Origin: Clostridia bacterium
Lineage (GTDB): Bacteria; Bacillota; Clostridia; Oscillospirales; CAG-272
Length of the DNA: 38,367 bases
Reading direction: 5' to 3'
Assembly (NCBI GenBank): GCA_017501225.1
Contig: JAFVXH010000023.1
Span: 1 to 38,367, forward strand
Position 1 is the stretch's first letter. Each line of letters opens with the position of its first letter. Below the pieces are notes generated by a model. It saw only the letters and a program-made list of their open reading frames with translations, was not told where the DNA came from and made no database searches. Position numbers and translations under genes: made by a program. Shown piece by piece: positions 15,672-23,137 of this stretch.

Positions 15672-15910
15672 GTGGGGGTGCTTTTGATAAAAGCACCCCT
15701 GTTTATTTTTTTGTCAGAACCTTCTTGCAAGAAGGTTCCGACACCTCCAAGAACCTTTCTTAAAAAAATAGGATCAATAAAAGATAAGCTGCTGTGCTCT
15801 ATCCTTGCAAAGGCAAAGATCGAAGTACGGCAGCTTCAATTTTAATGAAATAAACCCTTTCCCAAAAGGTTTTGCGGGGGTGTGGGGGTGCTTTTACCAA
15901 AAGCACCCCT
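15672..15910 (+). repeat. Dispersed structured repeat, copy 3 (complete)
   Basis: Same orientation as copy 2, downstream of the UPF0210 gene and upstream of the serC promoter. Instead of GGACC/GGTCC, the central palindrome reads GAACC/GGTTC, a paired change that keeps the stem. The long stem has two changes (T-C and G-A columns) that remain G-U pairs. The last bases of the right hairpin have drifted (CCCCTGC). The following 110 bp (15911-16025) hold AT-rich DNA with TTTTTGCA/TGCAAAAA inverted repeats and no gene. Confidence 0.93.
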
Positions 15911-16008
15911 GCATCTATTTTTATCCCTCTTTTGTAATTTTTGCATATTTGAGAGAGCGAAATTGCAAAAAAGTGGTTGAAATGGTCGAAAAGGAGGCGA
16001 AGGGGCTT

Positions 16009-16022
16009 TTTTTTGCAAAAAA
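16009..16022. promoter_or_regulatory. AT palindrome abutting the serC -35 element
   Basis: TTTTTTGCAAAAAA is a 14-bp perfect palindrome ending 3 bp before the -35 hexamer. A related pair TTTTTGCA (15938-15945) / TGCAAAAA (15964-15971) lies 40 bp upstream. It could be an UP-like element or operator. Confidence 0.4.
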
Positions 16023-16025
16023 GTC

Positions 16026-16054
16026 TTGACATGTGCATCAGAAGTGAATATAAT
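16026..16054 (+). promoter_or_regulatory. Consensus sigma-A promoter for serC-serA
   Basis: TTGACA (16026-16031) and TATAAT (16049-16054), 17-bp spacer. The leader of about 70 nt contains a small hairpin (TTTACTTT, then AAAGTAAA, 16067-16084). Confidence 0.92.
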
Positions 16055-16130
16055 AGGGGTAAGGTTTTACTTTGCCAAAGTAAAGTGATAAAATGGCAAC
16101 CAAAAATGAAGAAATTCGGAGGAAATTCGT

Positions 16131-17222
16131 ATGAACAGAGTGTACAATTTTTCGGCAGGCCCTTCCATGCTGCCCCTTTCCGTGCTTGAAAAGGCCGCAA
16201 GCGAGCTGGTCTGCTACGGAGAGTCGGGAATGTCGGTCATGGAGATGTCACACCGATCTCCGGATTACGAGGCGATCATTGCGGACGCAGAGGCAATGCT
16301 GCGCAAGCTGATGGAGATCCCCGATAACTATAAGGTACTGTTTTTGCAGGGCGGCGCTTCCACGCAGTTTGCGGCAGTTCCCCTGAACCTGATCAAGCGC
16401 ACGGGCAAGGCAGACTACGTCGTCAGCGGTCAGTTTTCGGGAAAGGCGTTCAAGGAGGCGCAGAAGCTGGGTTATGACGTCAAGTGCATAGCGACCTCCA
16501 AGGAGGACAACTTTACCTACGTTCCCGTCGTGACCAAGGATATGATCCGTCCCGACGCCGCATATCTGCACATTTGCTTCAACAACACCATTTACGGAAC
16601 GAAATACCCCTACATTCCCGAAACGGGAGAGATTCCGCTGGTAGCGGATTTGTCCTCCTGCATCATTTCCGAGCCGATCGACGTCAGCAAGTTCGGCGTG
16701 ATCTACGCAGGCGCGCAGAAGAACATGGCGCCCGCGGGCATGACGCTCGTCATCGTTCGTGAGGATCTTCTCGACTATGCCGAGGAGAAGATGCCCACCA
16801 TGCTGGAGTGGAAGACCATGGCGGAGAATGGCTCGATGTACAACACGCCTCCCTGCTACACCATCTACATGGCAAAGCTGGTTTACGAGTGGATCCTGGA
16901 GCTTGGGGGTCTGAAGGTCATGCAGCAGATGAATCAGAAGAAGGCGGCGCTCCTGTACGATTATCTGGATTCTCAGGACTACTACAAGGCACCTGTTCAG
17001 AAGGAAAGCCGTTCGATGATGAACGTGACCTTCGTCACGGGAGACGCCGATCTTGATAAGAAGTTCGCAAGCGAGGCAAGCAAGGCAGGCCTTAAGAACC
17101 TCAAGGGACATCGCTCGGTTGGCGGTATGCGCGCGTCCATCTACAACGCAATGCCCTACGAGGGCGTGGAGGCACTGGTTGCCTTCATGAAGGAATTCGC
17201 GAAGAACAATCCCAAGAACTGA
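16131..17222 (+). CDS. serC: Phosphoserine aminotransferase
   Basis: A 363-residue PLP enzyme converting 3-phosphohydroxypyruvate and glutamate to phosphoserine. RVYNFSAGPSMLPLSVLEKA and SVMEMSHRSPDY at the N terminus, LQGGASTQFAAVPLNL, and the Schiff-base lysine at residue 197 in YAGAQKNMAPAGMT are diagnostic. The end GHRSVGGMRASIYNAMPYEG is the standard C-terminal signature. GGAGGAAATTCGT precedes the ATG. It is followed after 18 nt by serA, forming a two-gene serine biosynthesis operon; serB is not seen here. Confidence 0.98.
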   Translation: MNRVYNFSAGPSMLPLSVLEKAASELVCYGESGMSVMEMSHRSPDYEAIIADAEAMLRKLMEIPDNYKVLFLQGGASTQFAAVPLNLIKRTGKADYVVSGQFSGKAFKEAQKLGYDVKCIATSKEDNFTYVPVVTKDMIRPDAAYLHICFNNTIYGTKYPYIPETGEIPLVADLSSCIISEPIDVSKFGVIYAGAQKNMAPAGMTLVIVREDLLDYAEEKMPTMLEWKTMAENGSMYNTPPCYTIYMAKLVYEWILELGGLKVMQQMNQKKAALLYDYLDSQDYYKAPVQKESRSMMNVTFVTGDADLDKKFASEASKAGLKNLKGHRSVGGMRASIYNAMPYEGVEALVAFMKEFAKNNPKN

Positions 17223-17240
17223 CCGAAGGGGGAACGAAAG

Positions 17241-18395
17241 ATGAAAATTCAATTACTCAATAAAATTGCAAAGGTAGGTCTTGCCCGCCTTGGAGAGGGC
17301 TTTGAGGCAAGCGACGCGATCGAAAATCCCGACGGAATTCTGGTGCGCTCCGCTGCGATGCACGAGATGGAGTTCGGAAGTGAGCTCAAGGCGATCGCAC
17401 GCGCAGGCGCGGGTGTTAACAACATTCCGATCGAGCGCTGCAGCAAAGAGGGGATCGTGGTATTCAACACCCCCGGCGCGAACGCGAACGGTGTCAAGGA
17501 GCTTGCCGTATGCGCACTCCTTCTGGCGGCGCGTGACGTCGTGGGAGGTATCGCTTGGGCGAATTCCCTGGCGGGTACTGCGGACGTCGCAAAGCAGGTC
17601 GAGAAGGGCAAATCCCAATTCGCGGGCACCGAGATTGCAGGTAAGACGCTGGGCGTCTTCGGACTTGGCGCGATCGGAGGTCTGATCGCGAACGCGGCGA
17701 TCGATCTTGGCATGAACGTCATCGGCTACGATCCCTTCCTGTCCGTTGAGGGCGCATGGAACCTCAATCACCTGGTCAGACGCGCCGCATCCTACGACGA
17801 GCTCTTTGAGAAGGCAGATTATCTGACGCTTCACATTCCCGCGACCAAGGATACCAAAAATATTATCTGCAAGGAAAACATCGTGAAGATGAAGGACGGC
17901 GTAAAGCTCCTCAACCTCTCCCGTGCGGACCTTGTCAATGCCGAGGATCTCAAGGCGGCGCTTGCCGAGGGTAAGATCTCGACCTACGTCACCGATTTCC
18001 CCACTGAGGAGATCCTGAATACGCCCCACGTTGTAGCCATTCCGCACCTTGGTGCTTCCACCGAGGAGTCCGAGGACAACTGTGCCGTGATGGCAGCAAA
18101 CGAGCTGCGCGACTACCTGCTTGACGGCAACATCAAGAACAGCGTTAACTTCCCCGCGATCGTTATGCCCCGTACCGCGCCCGTGCGTATCTGCGCTCTG
18201 CACGCAAACGTACCCGCGCTCATTACACAGCTGACCGCGGCGGTTTCCGCTGAAGGGCTGAACATTGAGAACATGACCAACAAGTCCAAGGGTGAGAACG
18301 CATACACCGTTCTGGACTGTGGGTCTGCGCCCTCCGCGGAGGCGGTCGCACGCATTGCCGCGATCGAGGGTATGTTCAAGGTTCGCGTCATTTAA
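17241..18395 (+). CDS. serA: D-3-phosphoglycerate dehydrogenase (short form with C-terminal ACT domain)
   Basis: A 384-residue 2-hydroxyacid dehydrogenase that starts serine synthesis from 3-phosphoglycerate. ARAGAGVNNIPIERCSKEGI and FNTPGANANGVKELA belong to the substrate-binding domain. VFGLGAIGG (about 139-146) is the NAD-binding Rossmann motif, LLNLSRADLVNAEDL carries the catalytic Arg region (the usual A-R-G-G is S-R-A-D here), and PHLGASTEESED holds the catalytic His. The C-terminal 70 residues (ITQLTAAVSAEGLNIENM…) form an ACT domain for serine feedback. It uses the serC transcript and is followed by a strong terminator. Confidence 0.97.
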   Translation: MKIQLLNKIAKVGLARLGEGFEASDAIENPDGILVRSAAMHEMEFGSELKAIARAGAGVNNIPIERCSKEGIVVFNTPGANANGVKELAVCALLLAARDVVGGIAWANSLAGTADVAKQVEKGKSQFAGTEIAGKTLGVFGLGAIGGLIANAAIDLGMNVIGYDPFLSVEGAWNLNHLVRRAASYDELFEKADYLTLHIPATKDTKNIICKENIVKMKDGVKLLNLSRADLVNAEDLKAALAEGKISTYVTDFPTEEILNTPHVVAIPHLGASTEESEDNCAVMAANELRDYLLDGNIKNSVNFPAIVMPRTAPVRICALHANVPALITQLTAAVSAEGLNIENMTNKSKGENAYTVLDCGSAPSAEAVARIAAIEGMFKVRVI

Positions 18396-18401
18396 ACCGC
18401 A

Positions 18402-18458
18402 CGGAGCATCGCGATTTGCCCAAAGGGTGTCGCGATGCTCCGCTTTTTGATTTTTTTG
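18402..18458 (+). terminator. Intrinsic terminator of serC-serA
   Basis: CGGAGCATCGCGA, 15-nt loop, TCGCGATGCTCCG, then CTTTTTGATTTTTTT. It begins 6 nt after the serA stop. Confidence 0.95.
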
Positions 18459-18476
18459 GATTGAGAGGAAGGTATT

Positions 18477-19388
18477 TTGAAAAACTATTTCGAGGAGGTC
18501 AACACCTCGTTCCCGCAAAGGCGTAAGATCTGTGATAAGGAGAATTTTCGCGCATACGTATCAAAAATTGCGGAGGAGTACGGATACGAAAGCCATACCG
18601 AGGTGCTGGAGGACAAGCATCACAATTTGATCGTCGGCTCCTGCGAGGAGGCGGAGGTCATCCTGACGGCGCATTACGATACGCCTGCCGCATCGCTTTT
18701 TCCCAATATCATGATGCCGCGCAATCCGATCCTTGCAATTGTTTACGGCATCGCCGTCCCCACACTTTACGCCCTCGTGGCATTGGGACTTGCGTACGGC
18801 GCAAAGGCACTGTTTTCACTTTCGTATGCCTGGATGATCGGAATTTATCTTGCCGTTTACTATCTGATCTTTTACCTTGCGATGATGTGCTTTGAGAACA
18901 AGCACAATTATAACGACAATACGTCGGGAGTCGCAACCCTTTTGACTGCCATGAGCATTCCGAGCAATCGGAAGATCGCGTTCGTGTTCTTCGACAACGA
19001 GGAAAAGGGGCTGAAGGGCTCCAAGGCGTTCGCGAAGGCGCATCCCGAATGGGGCAAGAAGCTTCTTCTCAATCTGGATTGCGTCGGAAACGGGCAGAAC
19101 CTTCTGTTCATCGCAAAGCCCGAGGCGGAGCAGCATCCGATCTATCGGCTGATCACGGAGTGCCTGACGGATACCGATGCGCACAAATTCCATTTCTTCC
19201 CGATCAAGGGCAGCGGAATGAATTCCGACAACAAGAGCTTTTCGACAAGCGTTGGGATCTGCGCCTGCAAGAGAGCGAAATTTCCAAGCTTTTATACGCC
19301 GCGGATCCATACCGCAAAGGACACCGAGGTCGATCCCGAAAATATTTCCGTGCTTGCAAACTCCTTGATGGAAGCCATCAATGCATAA
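18477..19388 (+). CDS. M28-family zinc aminopeptidase with inserted membrane hairpin
   Basis: A 303-residue M28 peptidase starting at TTG 18477, preceded by GAGAGGAAGG. Metal ligands are in place: TAHYDTP (His66, Asp68), NYNDNTSG (Asp147), FFDNEEKG (Glu175 catalytic, Glu176), LNLDCVG (Asp201) and RIHTAKD (His278). Between the first and second ligand sets lie two hydrophobic helices (about 84-107 and 115-137), so the catalytic domain is tethered to the membrane by an internal hairpin rather than by a terminal anchor. No signal peptide is seen, and the catalytic face is therefore probably cytoplasmic. It lies just after the serA terminator and ends at its own terminator. No promoter is obvious in the short gap. 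Confidence 0.88.
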   Translation: MKNYFEEVNTSFPQRRKICDKENFRAYVSKIAEEYGYESHTEVLEDKHHNLIVGSCEEAEVILTAHYDTPAASLFPNIMMPRNPILAIVYGIAVPTLYALVALGLAYGAKALFSLSYAWMIGIYLAVYYLIFYLAMMCFENKHNYNDNTSGVATLLTAMSIPSNRKIAFVFFDNEEKGLKGSKAFAKAHPEWGKKLLLNLDCVGNGQNLLFIAKPEAEQHPIYRLITECLTDTDAHKFHFFPIKGSGMNSDNKSFSTSVGICACKRAKFPSFYTPRIHTAKDTEVDPENISVLANSLMEAINA

Positions 19389-19392
19389 GGAT

Positions 19393-19424
19393 ACCGCCCA
19401 CTCCCCGAGTGGGCGGTGTTTTTC
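19393..19424 (+). terminator. Intrinsic terminator after the M28 peptidase gene
   Basis: ACCGCCCACTC, loop CCC, GAGTGGGCGGT, then GTTTTT. It sits 5 nt after the stop codon. Confidence 0.93.
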
Positions 19425-19431
19425 AATAATG

Positions 19432-19484
19432 TTGCCTGCGGCAAATGATGTTGCGCCTTACGCAAACGGAGGCGCTTGCGCCTC
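19432..19484. repeat. Cluster of three small hairpins between convergent genes
   Basis: Three consecutive inverted repeats: TTGCC/GGCAA (19432-19444), TTGCG/CGCAA (19451-19465) and GAGGCGC/GCGCCTC (19469-19484). The last ends directly at the stop codon of the minus-strand ECF gene. I recall similar hairpin strings in Clostridia intergenic regions, but only one copy is in this window. Confidence 0.55.
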
Positions 19485-20063
19485 TCACCCCTGCTCGATC
19501 CTTGCCGCAAGCTTACGCAGCAGGATGCTCAAGGGGAGTACGAAGCATCCCGCGGCGAGATTGCCGACGGTATGGAGCGCATCAAAGCCGATGCCGCCGA
19601 TGATCCAGGCGACCGTTTCCTCAAAATTCAATCCGAAGAACAGCGCCTCGGCGGGTGCGTAGAGGATGCCGAACAGCATCCCGTGTAGCGCGCACACGGC
19701 AGGATAGACGATGGCGGCTACCTTGTTCGGCATATTCCTTGGCAGGAGCATCGTCACGCCCCAGAGGATGGTCCAGATGTAGAGATAGGGGATCCACCAC
19801 ACTGAAAATCCCGCGATCAGCCCGTTGAGGAATACGTAGAGATAGATCGGGATGAGAGCCTTTTTGCGAAAGGCAAGGGTATAGACCATGGTGAGCATGC
19901 CAAGCGGATGGATGTTGGGGAGAGCCTCCATGATCAGCTTGGAGCAAAGCATCAACGCGCCCAGCATGGCGAATACCGCAAGCTCGCGCAGATGCCGTGA
20001 AAGCTTGCGTGAGCGCGAGAGAGCGTCCCGGTTATTTGGTGTAGACGAATCGGTACTGTGCAT
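19485..20063 (-). CDS. ECF transporter S component, probably for cobalamin
   Basis: A 192-residue integral membrane protein with about five to six hydrophobic helices, typical of substrate-binding S components of energy-coupling factor transporters. The N terminus RELAVFAMLGALMLCSKLIME and the following LPNIHPLGMLTMVYTLAFRKKALIP and WWIPYLYIWTILWG patterns match Firmicutes S components often paired with DUF4430 lipoproteins. It overlaps the DUF4430 gene by 32 nt and lies downstream of a cobalamin-type riboswitch, so B12 or a precursor is the likely substrate. The EcfA/EcfA'/EcfT energising module is not in this window and is presumably shared from elsewhere. Confidence 0.85.
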   Translation of the reverse strand: MHSTDSSTPNNRDALSRSRKLSRHLRELAVFAMLGALMLCSKLIMEALPNIHPLGMLTMVYTLAFRKKALIPIYLYVFLNGLIAGFSVWWIPYLYIWTILWGVTMLLPRNMPNKVAAIVYPAVCALHGMLFGILYAPAEALFFGLNFEETVAWIIGGIGFDALHTVGNLAAGCFVLPLSILLRKLAARIEQG

Positions 20064-20445
20064 TGTTCTCGATCACGGTGTCGTTGACGCCATAGTTCAT
20101 CATGGTGTCCCCCTGGTAGTACGCCCACCAAGCCTGATCAGGAGTCCATTTTGCCTCCATGCCGTTTAAGGTAGAGAAGAAGGATGCGTCCTCGACAAGA
20201 CCCACCTCAAACATCGCGTCGCCAAGCTTTTCCTTGTTGGTTTTGAGGGTGACGGTGATCGATTTTCCTTCTGCCTCGATCAAAATGGTGACGGTGGTAT
20301 CTCCCGTGCCGAGTGTGACGTCCTCGGTATAGGTCGCGTTCTGCCAAAGTTCTGAGGGCGCTTCCGCAGAATCGTCACAGCTGACGAACACAAGGAGTGA
20401 GCAGACGCAGCACAGAGCAAGGAGAACGGAAAGTGTTTTTTTCAT
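20032..20445 (-). CDS. DUF4430 (transcobalamin-like domain) lipoprotein
   Basis: A 137-residue exported protein. MKKTLSVLLALCCVCSLLVFVSC is a lipoprotein signal with Cys23 as the likely lipidation site (the lipobox is imperfect). The domain that follows has the DUF4430 pattern: TVTLKTNKEKLGDAMFEVGL, then NGMEAKWTPDQAWWAYYQGD, then GVNDTVIENNAQYRFVYTK. DUF4430 resembles the C-terminal domain of transcobalamin/intrinsic factor. With the riboswitch upstream and the ECF S component downstream, it is probably a surface cobalamin-binding protein. The start is set by TTGGAGG before ATG 20445; the upstream reading from 20529 would place the start inside the attenuator. Confidence 0.88.
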   Translation of the reverse strand: MKKTLSVLLALCCVCSLLVFVSCDDSAEAPSELWQNATYTEDVTLGTGDTTVTILIEAEGKSITVTLKTNKEKLGDAMFEVGLVEDASFFSTLNGMEAKWTPDQAWWAYYQGDTMMNYGVNDTVIENNAQYRFVYTK

Positions 20446-20481
20446 GTGTTTGACCTCCAATGTAAGATAAATTTGCAAAAG

Positions 20482-20511
20482 AATAAAAAATCGCACGCCC
20501 CCAGGCGCGCG
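20482..20511 (-). terminator. Riboswitch-controlled intrinsic terminator (attenuator)
   Basis: Minus strand: CGCGCGCC (20511-20504), short loop, GGGCGTGCG ending at 20492, then ATTTTTTATTCTTTT. It lies 37 nt upstream of the DUF4430 start codon. Its 5' arm is also complementary to GGGCGCG at 20555-20549, giving an alternative antiterminator pairing. Confidence 0.85.
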
Positions 20512-20593
20512 AAACAAGAGATACCCCAAGGAGTACCTCGATTTTCACCGCGCCCTCCCCCATTTGCCCGGGAGGCTTGTACGGTCACAGAAC

Positions 20594-20682
20594 GATAAGC
20601 ATTCCGACTGATGAAAATTCAGACACGAATTTTCAATCACGGCAATGGCTGTTGCTGCGGATTTGCACCGCATTTCCTTATC
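20594..20682 (-). promoter_or_regulatory. Cobalamin-type riboswitch aptamer core
   Basis: On the minus strand a closing stem GATAAG (20682-20677) / CTTATC (20599-20594) encloses the hallmark stem-loop GCGG-TGCAAAT-CCGC, containing GGTGCAAATCC (20669-20659) as in cobalamin riboswitches. Then come GCAACAGCC, a hairpin TGAAAATTC/GAATTTTCA (20635-20612), and AGTCGGAATGC (20609-20599), a degenerate B12 box. The core is compact, like the shorter AdoCbl-variant class rather than a full-length class I. A GCGTGC/GCACGC hairpin directly precedes it on the 5' side. Assignment rests on pattern recognition, not on a covariance-model search. Confidence 0.82.
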
Positions 20683-20761
20683 CCCGCGTGCAAAAAGCAC
20701 GCGACAACGAAGATGACGCCAAGGCGCCTCCCCGATGAGCTGCGTATTCTTTTGTCGATTT

Positions 20762-20790
20762 ATTGTAGCATATTATGCGTACGTTGTCAA
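20762..20790 (-). promoter_or_regulatory. Promoter of the cobalamin-regulated DUF4430/ECF operon
   Basis: Minus strand TTGACA (20785-20790), 17-bp spacer, TACAAT (20762-20767). It gives a leader of about 310 nt that holds the riboswitch core and attenuator. Confidence 0.9.
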
Positions 20791-20799
20791 GAGGAAAAC

Positions 20800-21039
20800 G
20801 TGGGGGTGCTTTTGGTAAAAGCACCCCTTTTTCTTTTTTGTCAGGACCTTCTTGCAAGAAGGTCCCGACACCCCCAAGAACCTTTCTTAAAAAAATAGGA
20901 TGAATAAAAAACAAGCTGCTGTGCTCTATCCTTGCCAAAGCAAAGAACGAGGCACAGCAGCTTCAATTTTGATTTGACAAACCCTTTCCCAAAAGGTTTT
21001 GCGGGGGCGTGGGGGTGCTTTTACGAAAAGCACCCCCAC
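20800..21039 (+). repeat. Dispersed structured repeat, copy 4 (complete)
   Basis: Same orientation as copies 2 and 3. It begins 10 nt upstream of the -35 element of the riboswitch operon (which runs leftward) and ends 29 nt after the stop of typA (also leftward), so it separates the two transcripts. All parts are present: terminal hairpins, T-run, perfect palindrome, long stem with CAAGCTGCTGTGC and GCACAGCAGCTT, and AACCCTTTCCCAAAAGGTT. Confidence 0.94.
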
Positions 21040-21068
21040 ATTTCTTCTGTCACAATCTTTTTATCAGG

Positions 21069-22913
21069 TTATTTCTTCTGCGCTTCCAGCTCGCGGCGGC
21101 GGCGCATCATTTCCTTCATGCGCTGCTCGGTGTTCAGGATTTTCTTGCGCAGACGGATGGACTTGGGCGTGACCTCGATCAGGTCGTCGTCACTGATATA
21201 CTCGATGGCTTCCTCCAGGGTAAAGAACTTGGGGGGAGTCAGGAGCAGCTTTTCGTCAGCCCCTGCCGAGCGGATGGCGGTGAGCTGCTTTTTCTTGCAG
21301 GGGTTGACGGCGATATCGTCGTTCTTGGGGTTCTCTCCTACGATCATGCCCTCGTAGACCTGCGTCTGAGGACCGACGAAGAGTTGACCTCTTTCCTGCG
21401 TGTTGTAAAGACCGTAGCGCGTGGTTTCTCCCGCCTCGGAGGCGATCAGAGAGCCTGTAAAGCGCATCACGATCTCGCCGCGATAAGGCGCGTAGCCGTC
21501 AAAAATCGTGTTGATGACGCCCTCGCCGTGCGTAGCGGTCAAAAACTCGGAGCGGTATCCGAACAGACATCTGGAGGGAATGGAATATTCGATGCGCGTG
21601 CGGTTTCCGATGGGGTTCATGGAAAGCAGATCACCCTTGCGCTGGCTGAGCTTTTCCACAACGACACCCACGTAATCCATGGGAACGTCAAGCGTAACGC
21701 GCTCCATCGGCTCGTGCTTTTTGCCGTCGATTTCCTTATACAGTACACGGGGATTGGAGCAGGCGAGCTCAAAGCCCTCGCGGCGCATGGTTTCCAGCAG
21801 AATGGAAAGGTGCATCTCACCTCTGCCCGCGACGCGGAACTCGTCGGTGGTGTCGCCGTCGGACACGCGCAGGGATACGTCCTTGAGCAGCTCGCGGTAG
21901 AGTCTTTCGCGGAGCTGACGGGAGGTGACGAACTTACCCTCCTTGCCCGCCAAGGGGCTGTTGTTGACCATAAAGGTCATTTCCATCGTAGGCTCGGACA
22001 CCTTGACGAACTCCAGAGGCTCGGGATTGGAGGGAGAGGCAAGGGTATCGCCGATGGTGATATCTCCCGCGCCCGAGAAGCAGACGATATCTCCGACGGT
22101 CGCGTTCTCCACGGGAGTGCGGACAAGTCCCTCGATCTGATAGAGGGATACGACCTTGGTTTTTTTGACGTTTCCGGGGTTGTGGTAATTGCAAACGGCA
22201 ACCTCAGCGCCGACGCGGATCGAGCCGCGCTCAATGCGTCCAATGCCGATGCGTCCGACGTAATCGTTATAGTCGATGGAGGAAACGAGAAGCTGCAGAT
22301 CTCCGTTCTCATCCCCCTCGGGTGCGGGGATGTAGTCCAAGATCTTTTGGAACAGAGGAGAAAGATCGGTGCCCGCAACGTCGGGGTCCTCGCTTGCCGT
22401 GCCCGAGCGTCCCGAGCAATACAGCATGGGGCTGTCCAGCTGCTCGTCGTTGGCGCCCAGATCCATCAGAAGCTCTAAGATCTCGTCCTCGACCTCGCCA
22501 AGACGCGCGTCGGGCTTGTCGATCTTGTTGATGCAAACGATGACACGGTGGTTCAGATCGAGCGCCTTCTGCAGAACGAATCTCGTCTGGGGCATCGGGC
22601 CCTCAGCGGCGTCCACGAGCAGAATGACACCGTTTACCATCTTCAGGATGCGTTCTACCTCACCACCGAAATCGGCGTGTCCGGGGGTGTCGATGATATT
22701 GATCTTGACGCCCTGATACTGCACGGAGGTGTTTTTTGCCAGAATGGTGATGCCACGCTCCTTTTCCAGATCTCCCGAGTCCATGACGCGGGTAACGGTT
22801 TCTTGGTTCTCGCGGTAAATGCCGCCCTGCTTGAGCAGTCCGTCCACAAGCGTCGTCTTTCCGTGGTCAACGTGGGCAATGATTGCGATATTTCTTAAGT
22901 TTTCTCTGATCAC
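21069..22913 (-). CDS. typA: Translational GTPase TypA/BipA
   Basis: A 614-residue ribosome-associated GTPase needed for ribosome assembly and stress adaptation. Seen: IAIIAHVDHGKTTLVDGLL (G1), the ERGITILAK switch region, DTPGHADFGGEVER (G3), CINKIDKPDAR (G4), an EF-G-like domain II, domain III and the TypA-specific C terminus. The GTG at 22913 is preferred: the protein then begins V-I-R-E-N-L-R-N like other TypA proteins and AGGA precedes it by eight bases. ATGs at 22940 and 22958 lack a ribosome binding site, and the -10 TATAAT at 22962-22967 would put the transcript start at about 22955. Repeat copy 4 follows the stop. Confidence 0.96.
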   Translation of the reverse strand: MIRENLRNIAIIAHVDHGKTTLVDGLLKQGGIYRENQETVTRVMDSGDLEKERGITILAKNTSVQYQGVKINIIDTPGHADFGGEVERILKMVNGVILLVDAAEGPMPQTRFVLQKALDLNHRVIVCINKIDKPDARLGEVEDEILELLMDLGANDEQLDSPMLYCSGRSGTASEDPDVAGTDLSPLFQKILDYIPAPEGDENGDLQLLVSSIDYNDYVGRIGIGRIERGSIRVGAEVAVCNYHNPGNVKKTKVVSLYQIEGLVRTPVENATVGDIVCFSGAGDITIGDTLASPSNPEPLEFVKVSEPTMEMTFMVNNSPLAGKEGKFVTSRQLRERLYRELLKDVSLRVSDGDTTDEFRVAGRGEMHLSILLETMRREGFELACSNPRVLYKEIDGKKHEPMERVTLDVPMDYVGVVVEKLSQRKGDLLSMNPIGNRTRIEYSIPSRCLFGYRSEFLTATHGEGVINTIFDGYAPYRGEIVMRFTGSLIASEAGETTRYGLYNTQERGQLFVGPQTQVYEGMIVGENPKNDDIAVNPCKKKQLTAIRSAGADEKLLLTPPKFFTLEEAIEYISDDDLIEVTPKSIRLRKKILNTEQRMKEMMRRRRELEAQKK

Positions 22914-22961
22914 GCTTCGTTTCCTGCCTTTTTTCTTCATTAAAATTGGAACATTCATATT

Positions 22962-22967
22962 ATTATA
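22962..22967 (-). promoter_or_regulatory. Probable -10 element of typA
   Basis: Minus-strand TATAAT. The -35 region 17 bp upstream (TTTATT) is weak. Confidence 0.55.
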
Positions 22968-23071
22968 CCACAGATTTCTCCGACAATAAAATAGGCACGT
23001 TCACGATTTTCAACAAAATGCGCCTATGTTTTTTGTCACTTTTACCAAATTGCGATTTTTTTGCACTTGTC

Positions 23072-23100
23072 TTGACTTGCCTGTGCGAATATGGTATACT
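23072..23100 (+). promoter_or_regulatory. Promoter of the HAD phosphatase operon
   Basis: TTGACT (23072-23077), 17-bp spacer, TATACT (23095-23100). Confidence 0.82.
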
Positions 23101-23137
23101 TTTATAGAACGAAACCAACCGAGAAAGAGGCAAACGC

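Noticed and set aside
17253..18518. 421-codon minus-strand frame opposite serA
   Set aside because: A by-product of codon bias; serA has complete motifs and a terminator.
20678..20938. Short frames through the repeat copies, such as peptides containing RKVLGGVGTFLQEG (also at 2981-3184)
   Set aside because: They recur only because the repeat DNA recurs, start in different contexts and would translate hairpins. I treat them as non-coding.
21009..22478. 489-codon plus-strand frame opposite typA
   Set aside because: It starts inside repeat copy 4 and lies over all TypA GTPase motifs on the minus strand; no domain is recognisable.
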